Positions 1 to 7,874 of a stretch of 64,000 nucleotides of DNA are shown here, in pieces (within the stretch, counting starts at the first letter, position 1; the number at the start of each line of letters is the position of its first letter). This stretch comes from Candidatus Thiodiazotropha sp. 'RUGA' (GTDB lineage Bacteria > Pseudomonadota > Gammaproteobacteria > Chromatiales > Chromatiaceae). Where the stretch lies: the NCBI GenBank assembly GCA_016842065.1, contig JAEPDS010000013.1, positions 1-64,000 on the forward strand, in the 5' to 3' direction. The position numbers and the translations under genes were made by a program. The notes beneath the pieces are model-generated. The model searched no databases. It saw only the letters and a program-made list of their open reading frames with translations, and was not told the DNA's origin.

Positions 1-3000
1 TGTGGTCGAAGCGAACCGAGAGCCAGTTGACGGTTGAGATGTGGCAGCTGTCGCACTGACCACTGGTAAGGATATGGCTCGCATGTTTACCGGTGGCGAT
101 GGTGCCGTTGTGGCAGCTTGAGCAGGTTCCCGCAACACCGGCATGATCGAAGGTACCGGTTGCCCAGGTCACCGTGGTATGACAGTTCTCGCACGGCTCA
201 TTGGTCGGAATGTGATTGGCCGGTTTACCGGTGGCGTCCACATTGTTATGACAGCTTGCACAGCCGGAGACGATACCGGTGTGATCAAAGCGGATGTTCA
301 ACCAGGTGGTATTGGAGATGTGGCAGTTATCACAGGCCGCATTGGTCTGCACATGGTCGGCCGGCTTGCCGGTTGCCGTATTGCCATCGTGACAGCTGGC
401 GCAGGCACCGGAAACCACCGCATGATCAAACGTGATCTGCAACCAGTTGTTGGTGGAGGTATGGCAGGCCTCACAGGAGGCTGTGGTCGCCACATGGGCG
501 GCATGCTTACCGGTCGCTCTGACCCCGTCGTGACAGGATTGGCAGCTGTCCACAACCCCATCATGGTTGAAGTTGGTGATGGTCCAGCTGCTGGTGGTGT
601 GGCAGGTATCACAGGTGGCGTTGGTCAACACATGGGAGGGTGACTTGCCGATGGCGATATCCCCGTTATGACAGAGATGACAGGCCGTGGTAACACCACT
701 GTGGGTAAAGCCGTTGAGGTTCCAGTTGGTCGGCGTATGGCAGTCCTCACAGGGCTGGGTGGTTGCAATATGTCCGGCATGTTTACCGGTGGCGGTGGTG
801 CCGTCATGACAGGATTCACAATCCCCGGTGATCCCCGCATGGTCGAAATTGGAGATCAGCCATCCATCAACCGTATGACAGGTATCGCACTGGGCATTGG
901 TTTGCAGATGGCCGGCGTGCTTACCGGTCGCCCGTACCCCGTTGTGACAGCTTGAACAGACCCCTGCTGTCGGCACGGAATTGTGATCGAAACTGACCCT
1001 CAGCCAGCTGGTAGTCGAGGTGTGGCAGGCATCACACTGCTCAGTGGTAGCGATGTGGTTACTGTGCATACCGGTGGCAGTGGTGCCATTGTGACAGCTC
1101 GAGCAGACGCCGGTGGTGGTCACACCACTATGGTCGAAGCTTGTATCCTGCCAGTTGATGGTCGAGAGGTGGCAAATATCACACTGAGCCGTGGTTTCGA
1201 TATGTTGTGCATGCTTGCCGGTTGCCTGAGTACCGTCATGGCAGTTGGAGCAGTTGCCGCTGGCAGCCACGTTGTCATGATTGAAGGTAAGCAACAGCCA
1301 GTCGATGGTTGATGTATGGCAGCTGTCACATTGGGCATCCGTGGGGATATGCGTGGCGTGTTTGCCAGTCGCGACCACACCATCATGACAGCTCGAACAG
1401 GCCCCTGCCACACCCGCATGATCAAAACGGCCGGTGCTCCAGGTGATGGTGTTGTGGCAGTTCTCACAGGGTTCCGTGGTAGGAATGTGAGTGGCCGGTT
1501 TGCCGGTCGCATCCACCCCATTGTGGCAGGATTCACAGCCACTGGTGATACCGCTGTGGTCGAAGCGAACCGCGGTCCAGGTCTCGTTGGAGATATGGCA
1601 GTTGTCACAGGCCGCTGTGGTCTCAATGTGGTCAGCCGACTTACCTGTTGCGGTGACCCCGTCGTGACAGCTGGCACAGGTGCCGGTGACGATGGAGTGG
1701 TCGAAGGTGACCTCCGCCCAGCTGGTGGTCGAGGTATGACAACCTTCACAGACTGCCGTTGTCGCCACATGGGTATCGTGCTTGCCGGTGGCTCGCACGC
1801 CATCATGGCAGGAGTGACAACTCTCGGTTACCCCTTCATGATTGAAGTTGCTGATGGTCCAGGCGTTGGTGTTATGGCAGTTGTCGCATGAGGCGGTGGT
1901 CGGTATGTGGTTATCGTGCTTACCGGTGGCCACACTGCCGTTGTGGCAGGATTCACAAGTGCCGGAGACACCTTCATGGGTAAATCCTGTCAGTGTCCAA
2001 TCATTGGTTGAGTGACACGCCTCACAGGGTGAAGTGGTCAGAATATGATTCGAATGCTTGCCGGTGGCGGTCACCCCGTTGTGGCAGGACTCACAATCGG
2101 CCGTGATACCTTCATGGGAGAAGTTGTTGACGTTCCAGGCACTGGTTGTATGGCAGGTGTCGCACTCGCCGTTGGTCTGCAGGTGATTGGCGTGTTTGCC
2201 GGTGGCGCGTACGCCATTGTGACAGCTGGAGCAAACGCCCGCGGTTTCGATCGAACCGTGATCAAAACTGACATCATTCCAGTTGCTGGTCGAGTTATGA
2301 CAGACATCGCACTGCTCGGTGGTCTCGATATGCGTCGCATGCAGTCCGGTTGCCTGGGTACCGTTGTGACAGGTGGAGCAACGCCCGGCGGCATCCACCC
2401 CACTGTGGTCAAAACTGGTGTTCAGCCAATTGTCGGTGGAGAGGTGACAGACATCGCACTGTTCAGTGGTCTGAATATGCTGCGCGTGTTTACCGGTCGC
2501 CCGGGTACCATCGTGACAGGAGGAACAGACACCGGCGCTCTGAAATCCATCATGACTGAAGTTGATGACATGCCAGTTGGCGGTGGTTGCATGACAGACG
2601 TCGCAGGACTCATTGGTGACAATATGGGTATCGTGTTTGCCTGGCGCCTGCACACCGTCGTGACAACTCGCACAGGTACCCGGTACTACTTCACTGTGAT
2701 CGAAACCGACCACACTCCAGTCTTCAGTTGAGGTATGACAGGTATCGCACTCTGCGGTGGTCTGTACATGGTCCGCATCTTTGCCGGGCTGTGTAATACC
2801 GTCATGACAACTGGAACAACGGCCGAACACCTCCTCTCCATGGACGAAGTTGACCACCAACCAGGAGTTGGTCGAGGTATGACAGATCTCGCACGGTTCA
2901 CTGGTTGGCACATGACCGACCGGCTTTCCGATGGCGCTGACCCCGTTATGACAGCTCTCGCAATCTCCCCGGATTCCGGCGTGGGAGAAGTTATCCACTC

Positions 3001-3600
3001 GCCAGCTGTTGGTGGTATGGCAGAGATCACAGGCCTCATTGGTCACAATATGATTGGCCGATTTACCCGTGGCGCTGGTGCCGTTATGACAGGTTTCACA
3101 ACTACCGGCAGCAACAGCCGAATGATCGAAAAAGACCAGTAACCAGCTGTTGGTGATATGACAGGTATCGCAGGGCTCTTCGGTGGCGATGTGGGTATCG
3201 TGTTTGCCACGGGCAATGTTGCCGTTATGGCAGCTTTCGCAGGTGCCGGTCACTACCGAGTGATCCACACGGCTGACCCGACCCCAACTGAAAGTGGTGT
3301 GACAGAACTCGCAGGTATTACCGGTACTGATATGGTCACTGTCCTTGCCCTGGGCAGCCGAACCGTTGTGACAGGAGAAGCAGCCACTCTCGATGGTACC
3401 GTGATCGAAACGGGCTACATGCCAGCCGACTGTGGTATGGCAATCATCACAGCGGTCGTCACTTTGAATGTGATCGATCGGTTTACCGGCGGCATCGGTA
3501 TCGTTATGGCAGCCGTCACACATCACCGGTGTGCCCTGGAACTGCCCCTTGTCATGACACTGATCGCACTCCACGTTGCGATGCTCACCGGTGAGCGGAA
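1..3600. repeat. Degenerate 138-bp tandem repeats encoding two-heme units
   Basis: The DNA shows a strong period of about 69 bases (one heme motif) and 138 bases (a pair of unlike motifs). On the plus strand each motif reads as gtg/atg-gca/aca followed six bases later by gca/aca, always in the same frame. Copies differ by many substitutions but keep phase, so the array looks like old duplication held by selection for heme sites. Confidence 0.8.
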
Positions 3601-3730
3601 AGCCGGTTTCAAAATGGTCGAACTCGGCACTCTCGGCGTGGACGAAATTCATCAATGACAGACTGACAACCATGGCCAAGAGCCAGCTGGCCTGTTGCAA
3701 CAGTAATCTAGTTTTAGGCAGTCTCATCAT
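1..3730 (-). CDS. Giant multiheme c-type cytochrome (partial, runs off left edge)
   Basis: The frame is open from the ATG at 3730 to the window edge: at least 1243 residues and no stop. A signal peptide is evident (basic start, hydrophobic stretch, FVHA then ES), so it is exported for heme c attachment. My hand count gives about 51 CxxCH motifs, about 23 residues apart. They alternate between two types (for example FDHTGIVSGCASCHNN, then CENCHTT), giving a 46-residue, two-heme unit. Extra histidines in FDH and in the ATGK..HI segment could be distal heme ligands. The start is chosen for the GGAAGATAGG ribosome site just upstream; an in-frame ATG at 3742 is possible. It lies 22 bases after the 21-heme gene, probably in the same operon. 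Role as a periplasmic or surface electron conduit is inferred; the C-terminus is outside the window, so anchoring is unknown. Confidence 0.88.
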   Translation of the reverse strand, partial: MMRLPKTRLLLQQASWLLAMVVSLSLMNFVHAESAEFDHFETGFPLTGEHRNVECDQCHDKGQFQGTPVMCDGCHNDTDAAGKPIDHIQSDDRCDDCHTTVGWHVARFDHGTIESGCFSCHNGSAAQGKDSDHISTGNTCEFCHTTFSWGRVSRVDHSVVTGTCESCHNGNIARGKHDTHIATEEPCDTCHITNSWLLVFFDHSAVAAGSCETCHNGTSATGKSANHIVTNEACDLCHTTNSWRVDNFSHAGIRGDCESCHNGVSAIGKPVGHVPTSEPCEICHTSTNSWLVVNFVHGEEVFGRCSSCHDGITQPGKDADHVQTTAECDTCHTSTEDWSVVGFDHSEVVPGTCASCHDGVQAPGKHDTHIVTNESCDVCHATTANWHVINFSHDGFQSAGVCSSCHDGTRATGKHAQHIQTTEQCDVCHLSTDNWLNTSFDHSGVDAAGRCSTCHNGTQATGLHATHIETTEQCDVCHNSTSNWNDVSFDHGSIETAGVCSSCHNGVRATGKHANHLQTNGECDTCHTTSAWNVNNFSHEGITADCESCHNGVTATGKHSNHILTTSPCEACHSTNDWTLTGFTHEGVSGTCESCHNGSVATGKHDNHIPTTASCDNCHNTNAWTISNFNHEGVTESCHSCHDGVRATGKHDTHVATTAVCEGCHTSTTSWAEVTFDHSIVTGTCASCHDGVTATGKSADHIETTAACDNCHISNETWTAVRFDHSGITSGCESCHNGVDATGKPATHIPTTEPCENCHNTITWSTGRFDHAGVAGACSSCHDGVVATGKHATHIPTDAQCDSCHTSTIDWLLLTFNHDNVAASGNCSNCHDGTQATGKHAQHIETTAQCDICHLSTINWQDTSFDHSGVTTTGVCSSCHNGTTATGMHSNHIATTEQCDACHTSTTSWLRVSFDHNSVPTAGVCSSCHNGVRATGKHAGHLQTNAQCDTCHTVDGWLISNFDHAGITGDCESCHDGTTATGKHAGHIATTQPCEDCHTPTNWNLNGFTHSGVTTACHLCHNGDIAIGKSPSHVLTNATCDTCHTTSSWTITNFNHDGVVDSCQSCHDGVRATGKHAAHVATTASCEACHTSTNNWLQITFDHAVVSGACASCHDGNTATGKPADHVQTNAACDNCHISNTTWLNIRFDHTGIVSGCASCHNNVDATGKPANHIPTNEPCENCHTTVTWATGTFDHAGVAGTCSSCHNGTIATGKHASHILTSGQCDSCHISTVNWLSVRFDH

Positions 3731-3752
3731 CCTATCTTCCATACCGAATCAA

Positions 3753-5327
3753 TCAGCGAATTTCCGGATTCTCGAAAGTTTCCGTGGAGTGGCAGCGGTC
3801 GCAATGCCGCCCAAATCCACCACGATGAATGTCATCTCCACGATGACATCCGTAACAATGGTTGGCTGACTGTTTGTGCTCGGTCAGCTCAGCGCGATGG
3901 CAGGCGTGGCAGAAAACCTCACCGTGCTTGCCATCCAATGGAAATTCTGTCTGTTCGTCGTGATTAAAGGTCCAGAGCATCCAGGCATTCGGGTTGTGGC
4001 AATCGCCACACAGCTCACCCATTTTTCCTTCATGGGTGTCGTCTTTTTCATGACAGGAGAGGCACTCGATCGCCGTCTGTGGATAGACCGCATCGAGATG
4101 ACAGGATTCACAGGCGGTGACGCTATGGATCCCAATCAATGGAAAGCGTGTGATGTCGTGCTCAAAAAAGAGCTTTTCAGTCCAGCCTTTTTCATTGTGG
4201 CAGTAACCGCAATCCTCACCCAGGTCACCTTTATGCAGATCGATGGCCCGATGGCAGGTGATACACTCGGCCTCTTTCAAGTCGTCCATCGCGGCATTTC
4301 GGTGACAGGCGTGACAACTCAGCTTTTTATGTTTGCCTTTCAATTCAAATTTAGCGTCCTTGCCGTGATCGAACTTGGTCTCTGTCCAACTTGATGGGCG
4401 ATGACAATCCTGGCACTTCTCACCGTTACGCCCTTTATGGTCGTCATCTTTTTCGTGACAGGCGAAACACTTCTTTGAGATTTGCTTTTCGAATGGGCCG
4501 CGGGTATGGCAGGTATCACATGGCACATCCTTATGACGACCCTCAAGCGGAAATTTGGTATCCGCACGGTGATCGAAAGAGAGCTCCTTCCAATCCTCGG
4601 TCGCGTGGCATTTCGCACAAACTTGGCCGTAACGGCCATTGTGCGCATCATTGATCAGATGGCAGCCAATACACTCTTTGGGTGTGTTCTTGTAGTGTTC
4701 ATCGGCATGACAGAGCTTACAGTCGAGATCCCGATGTTTTCCGCTCAATGGATAATCGGTATCCAGATCATGATCGAAATCCTGTTTGCGCCAGCTCTTC
4801 TCGTTATGACATTTATCGCACTCTTCACCCAGTTCCCCACGGTGAGCATCGTCCGACTCATGGCAATCGAAACAGAGAGAGGGGGCTTGGCTGTATTTCT
4901 TATACTCTTTGGTATGACAAAGCTGACAGGCCAACTGCTCATGGCGGCCCCTGAGCTGGAAATCTGTCTGTGAGTGATCGAAATCTTCCGTATCCAGATT
5001 GACGACATCCCGATCCCTACCTTTATGATCGGTATGACACTGCTTACAGTTGGCGGCGCGCTCCTCATCCAGTCTGCCGTGAAAGCCGGTACCCTGCTCG
5101 ATATCCTTGGCCACGTCACTATGATCATGACAAGCCAGGCATCGCTCGACCTGGTCCGCTTTTTTCAAGGTCTCATGGCAGCTTTCACACTTCTCTTCGA
5201 ACTCGGCATGGCCTTCGATGACCGGTCCCGGCATCAAGAGTAGATCCAGCTTCCCTGCATGGCTTGGAGATAGGGTAAATATCATCAGCAATAGTACGCA
5301 AATGACATGCCAGCCAAATCGATTCAT
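3753..5327 (-). CDS. 21-heme periplasmic c-type cytochrome
   Basis: This 524-residue protein has an N-terminal signal peptide (MNRFGWH..., cleavage near PSHA/GK) and 21 CxxCH heme c sites spread over its whole length. Motifs again fall about 20-25 residues apart with recurring FDH and G(K/R)H histidines that may be axial ligands, as in class III/NrfB-like cytochromes. There is no obvious membrane anchor after the signal. Linkers are richer in Lys, Asp and Glu than in the giant cytochrome downstream, so the two are diverged relatives rather than recent copies. It lies between the diheme membrane protein (35 bases upstream) and the giant cytochrome (22 bases downstream). A periplasmic electron carrier linking the two is the simplest inference; no substrate-binding domain is visible. 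Confidence 0.9.
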   Translation of the reverse strand: MNRFGWHVICVLLLMIFTLSPSHAGKLDLLLMPGPVIEGHAEFEEKCESCHETLKKADQVERCLACHDHSDVAKDIEQGTGFHGRLDEERAANCKQCHTDHKGRDRDVVNLDTEDFDHSQTDFQLRGRHEQLACQLCHTKEYKKYSQAPSLCFDCHESDDAHRGELGEECDKCHNEKSWRKQDFDHDLDTDYPLSGKHRDLDCKLCHADEHYKNTPKECIGCHLINDAHNGRYGQVCAKCHATEDWKELSFDHRADTKFPLEGRHKDVPCDTCHTRGPFEKQISKKCFACHEKDDDHKGRNGEKCQDCHRPSSWTETKFDHGKDAKFELKGKHKKLSCHACHRNAAMDDLKEAECITCHRAIDLHKGDLGEDCGYCHNEKGWTEKLFFEHDITRFPLIGIHSVTACESCHLDAVYPQTAIECLSCHEKDDTHEGKMGELCGDCHNPNAWMLWTFNHDEQTEFPLDGKHGEVFCHACHRAELTEHKQSANHCYGCHRGDDIHRGGFGRHCDRCHSTETFENPEIR

Positions 5328-5362
5328 GACGAATGTAGGTAGAGTGTTGCTTGTTTAACGGT

Positions 5363-6274
5363 CTAGTATGCATGCACAGCATAGACATGCACAAAACCGG
5401 TAATCACCATCATGATGAAGAGCGGCATATGCAGCAGATGCCAGATCGCAAAGAGTCTTTCATAGAAATGTAGCTCTAGAACCTGCCGAAGGATAGACCT
5501 GTGGGACAACAGCATTTTTCTGATACGCAGCTGATTACGCCGTACTTTGGACTTGGACCAGCCTTTTTTGTAGCCCACTGCCAGCAGTTTCTTGTTCAGA
5601 GAACGCATCACTTTTGGGTAGAGCACAGCTGAGGTATAGCGCATCTTGACCCAGTGCTTGGCACTCGCGATTGGGCCTGTAGGGGCATTCATGACATCCT
5701 TTTCATACTGCTTCATCAGCTCCTTGGCTTTCGGATTCAATTCAAAAAGGCGTCCCAGTTTTTTCTTCAGAACCAAAGAGTCGGCATGCAATGAAGCAAA
5801 TGTGGCCTTTTTACCATACAAACCGTAGTGGATTCGGGTATAGAAGTAGCGTCCGAACAGACCGCTGATCGCAACAAACAGCATGCTGTAGAGGGCCACC
5901 TGGCCGTTCAGAGAGCCAATATGGAAACTGGAGTGCATCATGATCAGTACCGGACCCAGCACACCAAACACCATGTGCAGGCGGAACCAGAACTTGACAG
6001 TCAGCCATTTGGACATAAAGTGGAGACGTTTACGCATCGGATAGAGCAGTAACAGCAACATCATGCTGCCACCGACGATACCGAGCCAGTAACCCCAGCC
6101 GGCCTCAGCTGTCCACACCGCCTGGGAGTGGTTCAACCATGCCATATAGAGCAGCAGGAGTGAAAACAGGGTAAATCCAAGGGTTGTTATAAGCCCCGCT
6201 CTGCGTTGCCAGGCAGAGAGAATACTCTCCAGTACTGACTCATTTACACTGGTTGATATGGCTGCTGTTTGCAT
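5363..6274 (-). CDS. Diheme b-type transmembrane cytochrome-like protein
   Basis: From the ATG at 6274 this is 303 residues with about five hydrophobic segments: three near 27-47, 59-78 and 97-115, one near 125-142, and one at the C-terminus (about 278-300). Two His-x13-His pairs stand out, H100/H114 and H282/H296. That spacing is the hallmark of cytochrome b helices carrying two hemes across the membrane. A long, very basic loop (about 145-265) separates the pairs. The start is chosen because AGGTGAT, a near-perfect Shine-Dalgarno, sits just upstream; GTG at 6283 and ATG at 6280 are in-frame alternatives. It leads the minus-strand cytochrome operon and faces the Fe-S/flavin oxidoreductase gene. 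A quinol/flavin-to-cytochrome electron-transfer role is inferred; I do not recognise a named family. Confidence 0.8.
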   Translation of the reverse strand: MQTAAISTSVNESVLESILSAWQRRAGLITTLGFTLFSLLLLYMAWLNHSQAVWTAEAGWGYWLGIVGGSMMLLLLLYPMRKRLHFMSKWLTVKFWFRLHMVFGVLGPVLIMMHSSFHIGSLNGQVALYSMLFVAISGLFGRYFYTRIHYGLYGKKATFASLHADSLVLKKKLGRLFELNPKAKELMKQYEKDVMNAPTGPIASAKHWVKMRYTSAVLYPKVMRSLNKKLLAVGYKKGWSKSKVRRNQLRIRKMLLSHRSILRQVLELHFYERLFAIWHLLHMPLFIMMVITGFVHVYAVHAY

Positions 6275-6283
6275 CGACATCAC

Positions 6284-6557
6284 CTACATATTTGGTATTA
6301 ATTACAATCACTTAATTTTTTGTTACTGCTATTTATTCAGAATGAGAGCCGCGATCAGCATTTTCTCCACATTACGTCTCTATGTTATGTTGGGACAAAT
6401 TTCCCATCCATGAAGGGCTTCACAAAAACTCACTCTAAATACATTTATGTTTTCGGCAGAAACCTCAGTGATTGAAATTACTGTGTACAATTTAGGCATC
6501 ATTTCCCACAAACTGTGACAGCTAGCACTCTTTTGAGCCTTTGAGACACGATCAACC
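6284..6557. promoter_or_regulatory. Divergent control region of the electron-transfer cluster
   Basis: This 274-base AT-rich gap separates the minus-strand cytochrome operon from the plus-strand oxidoreductase and ankyrin genes, so both promoters should lie here. I could not assign -35/-10 pairs or a regulator site with confidence. Confidence 0.5.
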
Positions 6558-7874
6558 ATGCAGTACACCATCGATTTCCTGCTGATCTATCTAATACCCA
6601 TACTGCTTGTATGGGCTATTTACATATTGCATAGCCGTAGGAAAAGTAAAAAGAATCTTGCCCTTAAGACTGAAGAGTTCGAAGCGGGCCTGACCGAGCC
6701 GGCCTCTCTCCACCCACTCATCGATCCGGCAAAATGCATGGGCTGCGGAACCTGTGTGAAAGCCTGCCCGGAACAAGCCAACCATCCTGTACTCGGGCTG
6801 ATCGACAATAAGGCTGAACTGATCGCCCCGACCAACTGCATCGGCCACGGCGCTTGCAAAACCGCCTGTCCTTTCGATGCCATTACCCTGGTCTTCGGCA
6901 CGGAGCGGCGTGGTGTCGATATTCCACTGCTGGATAATTTTCAAACCAGCATGCCGGGTATCTACATCGCCGGTGAACTGGGAGGCATGGGTCTGATCAG
7001 AAACGCAATCGTGCAAGGCACCAAAGCCATGGACCAGATCCTGGAGGCACTTAAAGGTGACGGCAGTGCACCCCTGGATCTTCTCATCGTGGGTGCCGGC
7101 CCGGCTGGATTCTGTGCCTCCTTGCGAGCGATGGAGAAGAAGCTCAAATACAAGACAGTGGAGCAGGAGTCTCTGGGAGGAACGGTTTTTCAATTCCCCA
7201 GAGGCAAACTGGTGATGACCGCACCGGTAAAACTGCCCGTGGTTGGCGAGGTAAAATTTACTGAAACCACCAAAGAGAAGCTGCTTGAGTTCTGGCAGGA
7301 TGTGGAGCAGAAAACCGGCGTACAGATCAGCTACCATGAGCGGGTGGAGAAGATAACCGCCAACCCGGCTGGTGGCTATGATGTGAAAACCAACAAAGAC
7401 ACCTATCATACCCGCGTGGTCCTGCTCGCTATCGGCCGGCGCGGTACTCCTCGAAAACTCGGTGTGCCTGGCGAGGATCTGAGTAAGATCACCTATCGTT
7501 TGATCGATCCAGAACAGTATAAGAACCAACATGTTCTGGTGGTTGGCGGCGGTGACAGTGCGCTCGAAGCGGCAACCAGTATCGCGGCGGAACCTGGCAC
7601 CACAGTCACCCTCTCCTACCGCAGTGGCGCCTTTAGCCGGGCAAAGAAAAAGAATCGGGAGAAGGTGGATCAGGCTGCCGCATCAGGTGAACTGAACCTG
7701 TTGCTCAGCACCAATGTCACTGAGTTCACTGAAGAGACCGTCACCATCGACAAGGGTGGGGAGAAGATTGAAATTCCCAATGACGCCGCCATCATCTGTG
7801 CTGGCGGTATACTTCCAACAGGTTTTCTTAAAGAGACTGGTATCAATGTGGAAACCAAACATGGCACTGCCTAG
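6558..7874 (+). CDS. Membrane-anchored ferredoxin/FAD pyridine-nucleotide oxidoreductase with permuted FAD motifs
   Basis: 438 residues. An N-terminal transmembrane helix (about 6-24) is followed by a ferredoxin domain. Its first cluster is canonical (C60, C63, C66, C70). The second reads CIGHGACKTACP, so the second ligand position is His97 instead of Cys. Next comes a GIYIAGELGG motif (134-143), which in thioredoxin-reductase-like flavoproteins normally lies at the C-terminus. Then come the FAD Rossmann motif VGAGPAG (178-184) and the NAD(P) motif VGGGDSALEAA (329-339); the protein ends soon after. No CxxC redox disulfide is present, so it is not a thioredoxin reductase. It is divergent from the cytochrome operon and overlaps the next gene by 14 bases. 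Likely role: moving electrons between NAD(P)H or ferredoxin and the membrane cytochrome. Confidence 0.87.
   Translation: MQYTIDFLLIYLIPILLVWAIYILHSRRKSKKNLALKTEEFEAGLTEPASLHPLIDPAKCMGCGTCVKACPEQANHPVLGLIDNKAELIAPTNCIGHGACKTACPFDAITLVFGTERRGVDIPLLDNFQTSMPGIYIAGELGGMGLIRNAIVQGTKAMDQILEALKGDGSAPLDLLIVGAGPAGFCASLRAMEKKLKYKTVEQESLGGTVFQFPRGKLVMTAPVKLPVVGEVKFTETTKEKLLEFWQDVEQKTGVQISYHERVEKITANPAGGYDVKTNKDTYHTRVVLLAIGRRGTPRKLGVPGEDLSKITYRLIDPEQYKNQHVLVVGGGDSALEAATSIAAEPGTTVTLSYRSGAFSRAKKKNREKVDQAAASGELNLLLSTNVTEFTEETVTIDKGGEKIEIPNDAAIICAGGILPTGFLKETGINVETKHGTA

Noticed and set aside
143-3658. A string of long plus-strand open frames (143-643 to 3158-3658)
   Set aside because: They are the in-register complement of the CxxCH repeats; composition (Gly/Val/Thr/Met repeats) follows from the antisense of the cytochrome.
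3876-5243. Plus-strand frames opposite the 21-heme gene
   Set aside because: Same shadow effect; the minus strand has a signal peptide and 21 heme motifs.
7714-7860. Upstream extension of the ankyrin gene
   Set aside because: It lies within the oxidoreductase frame and would place the signal peptide internally.
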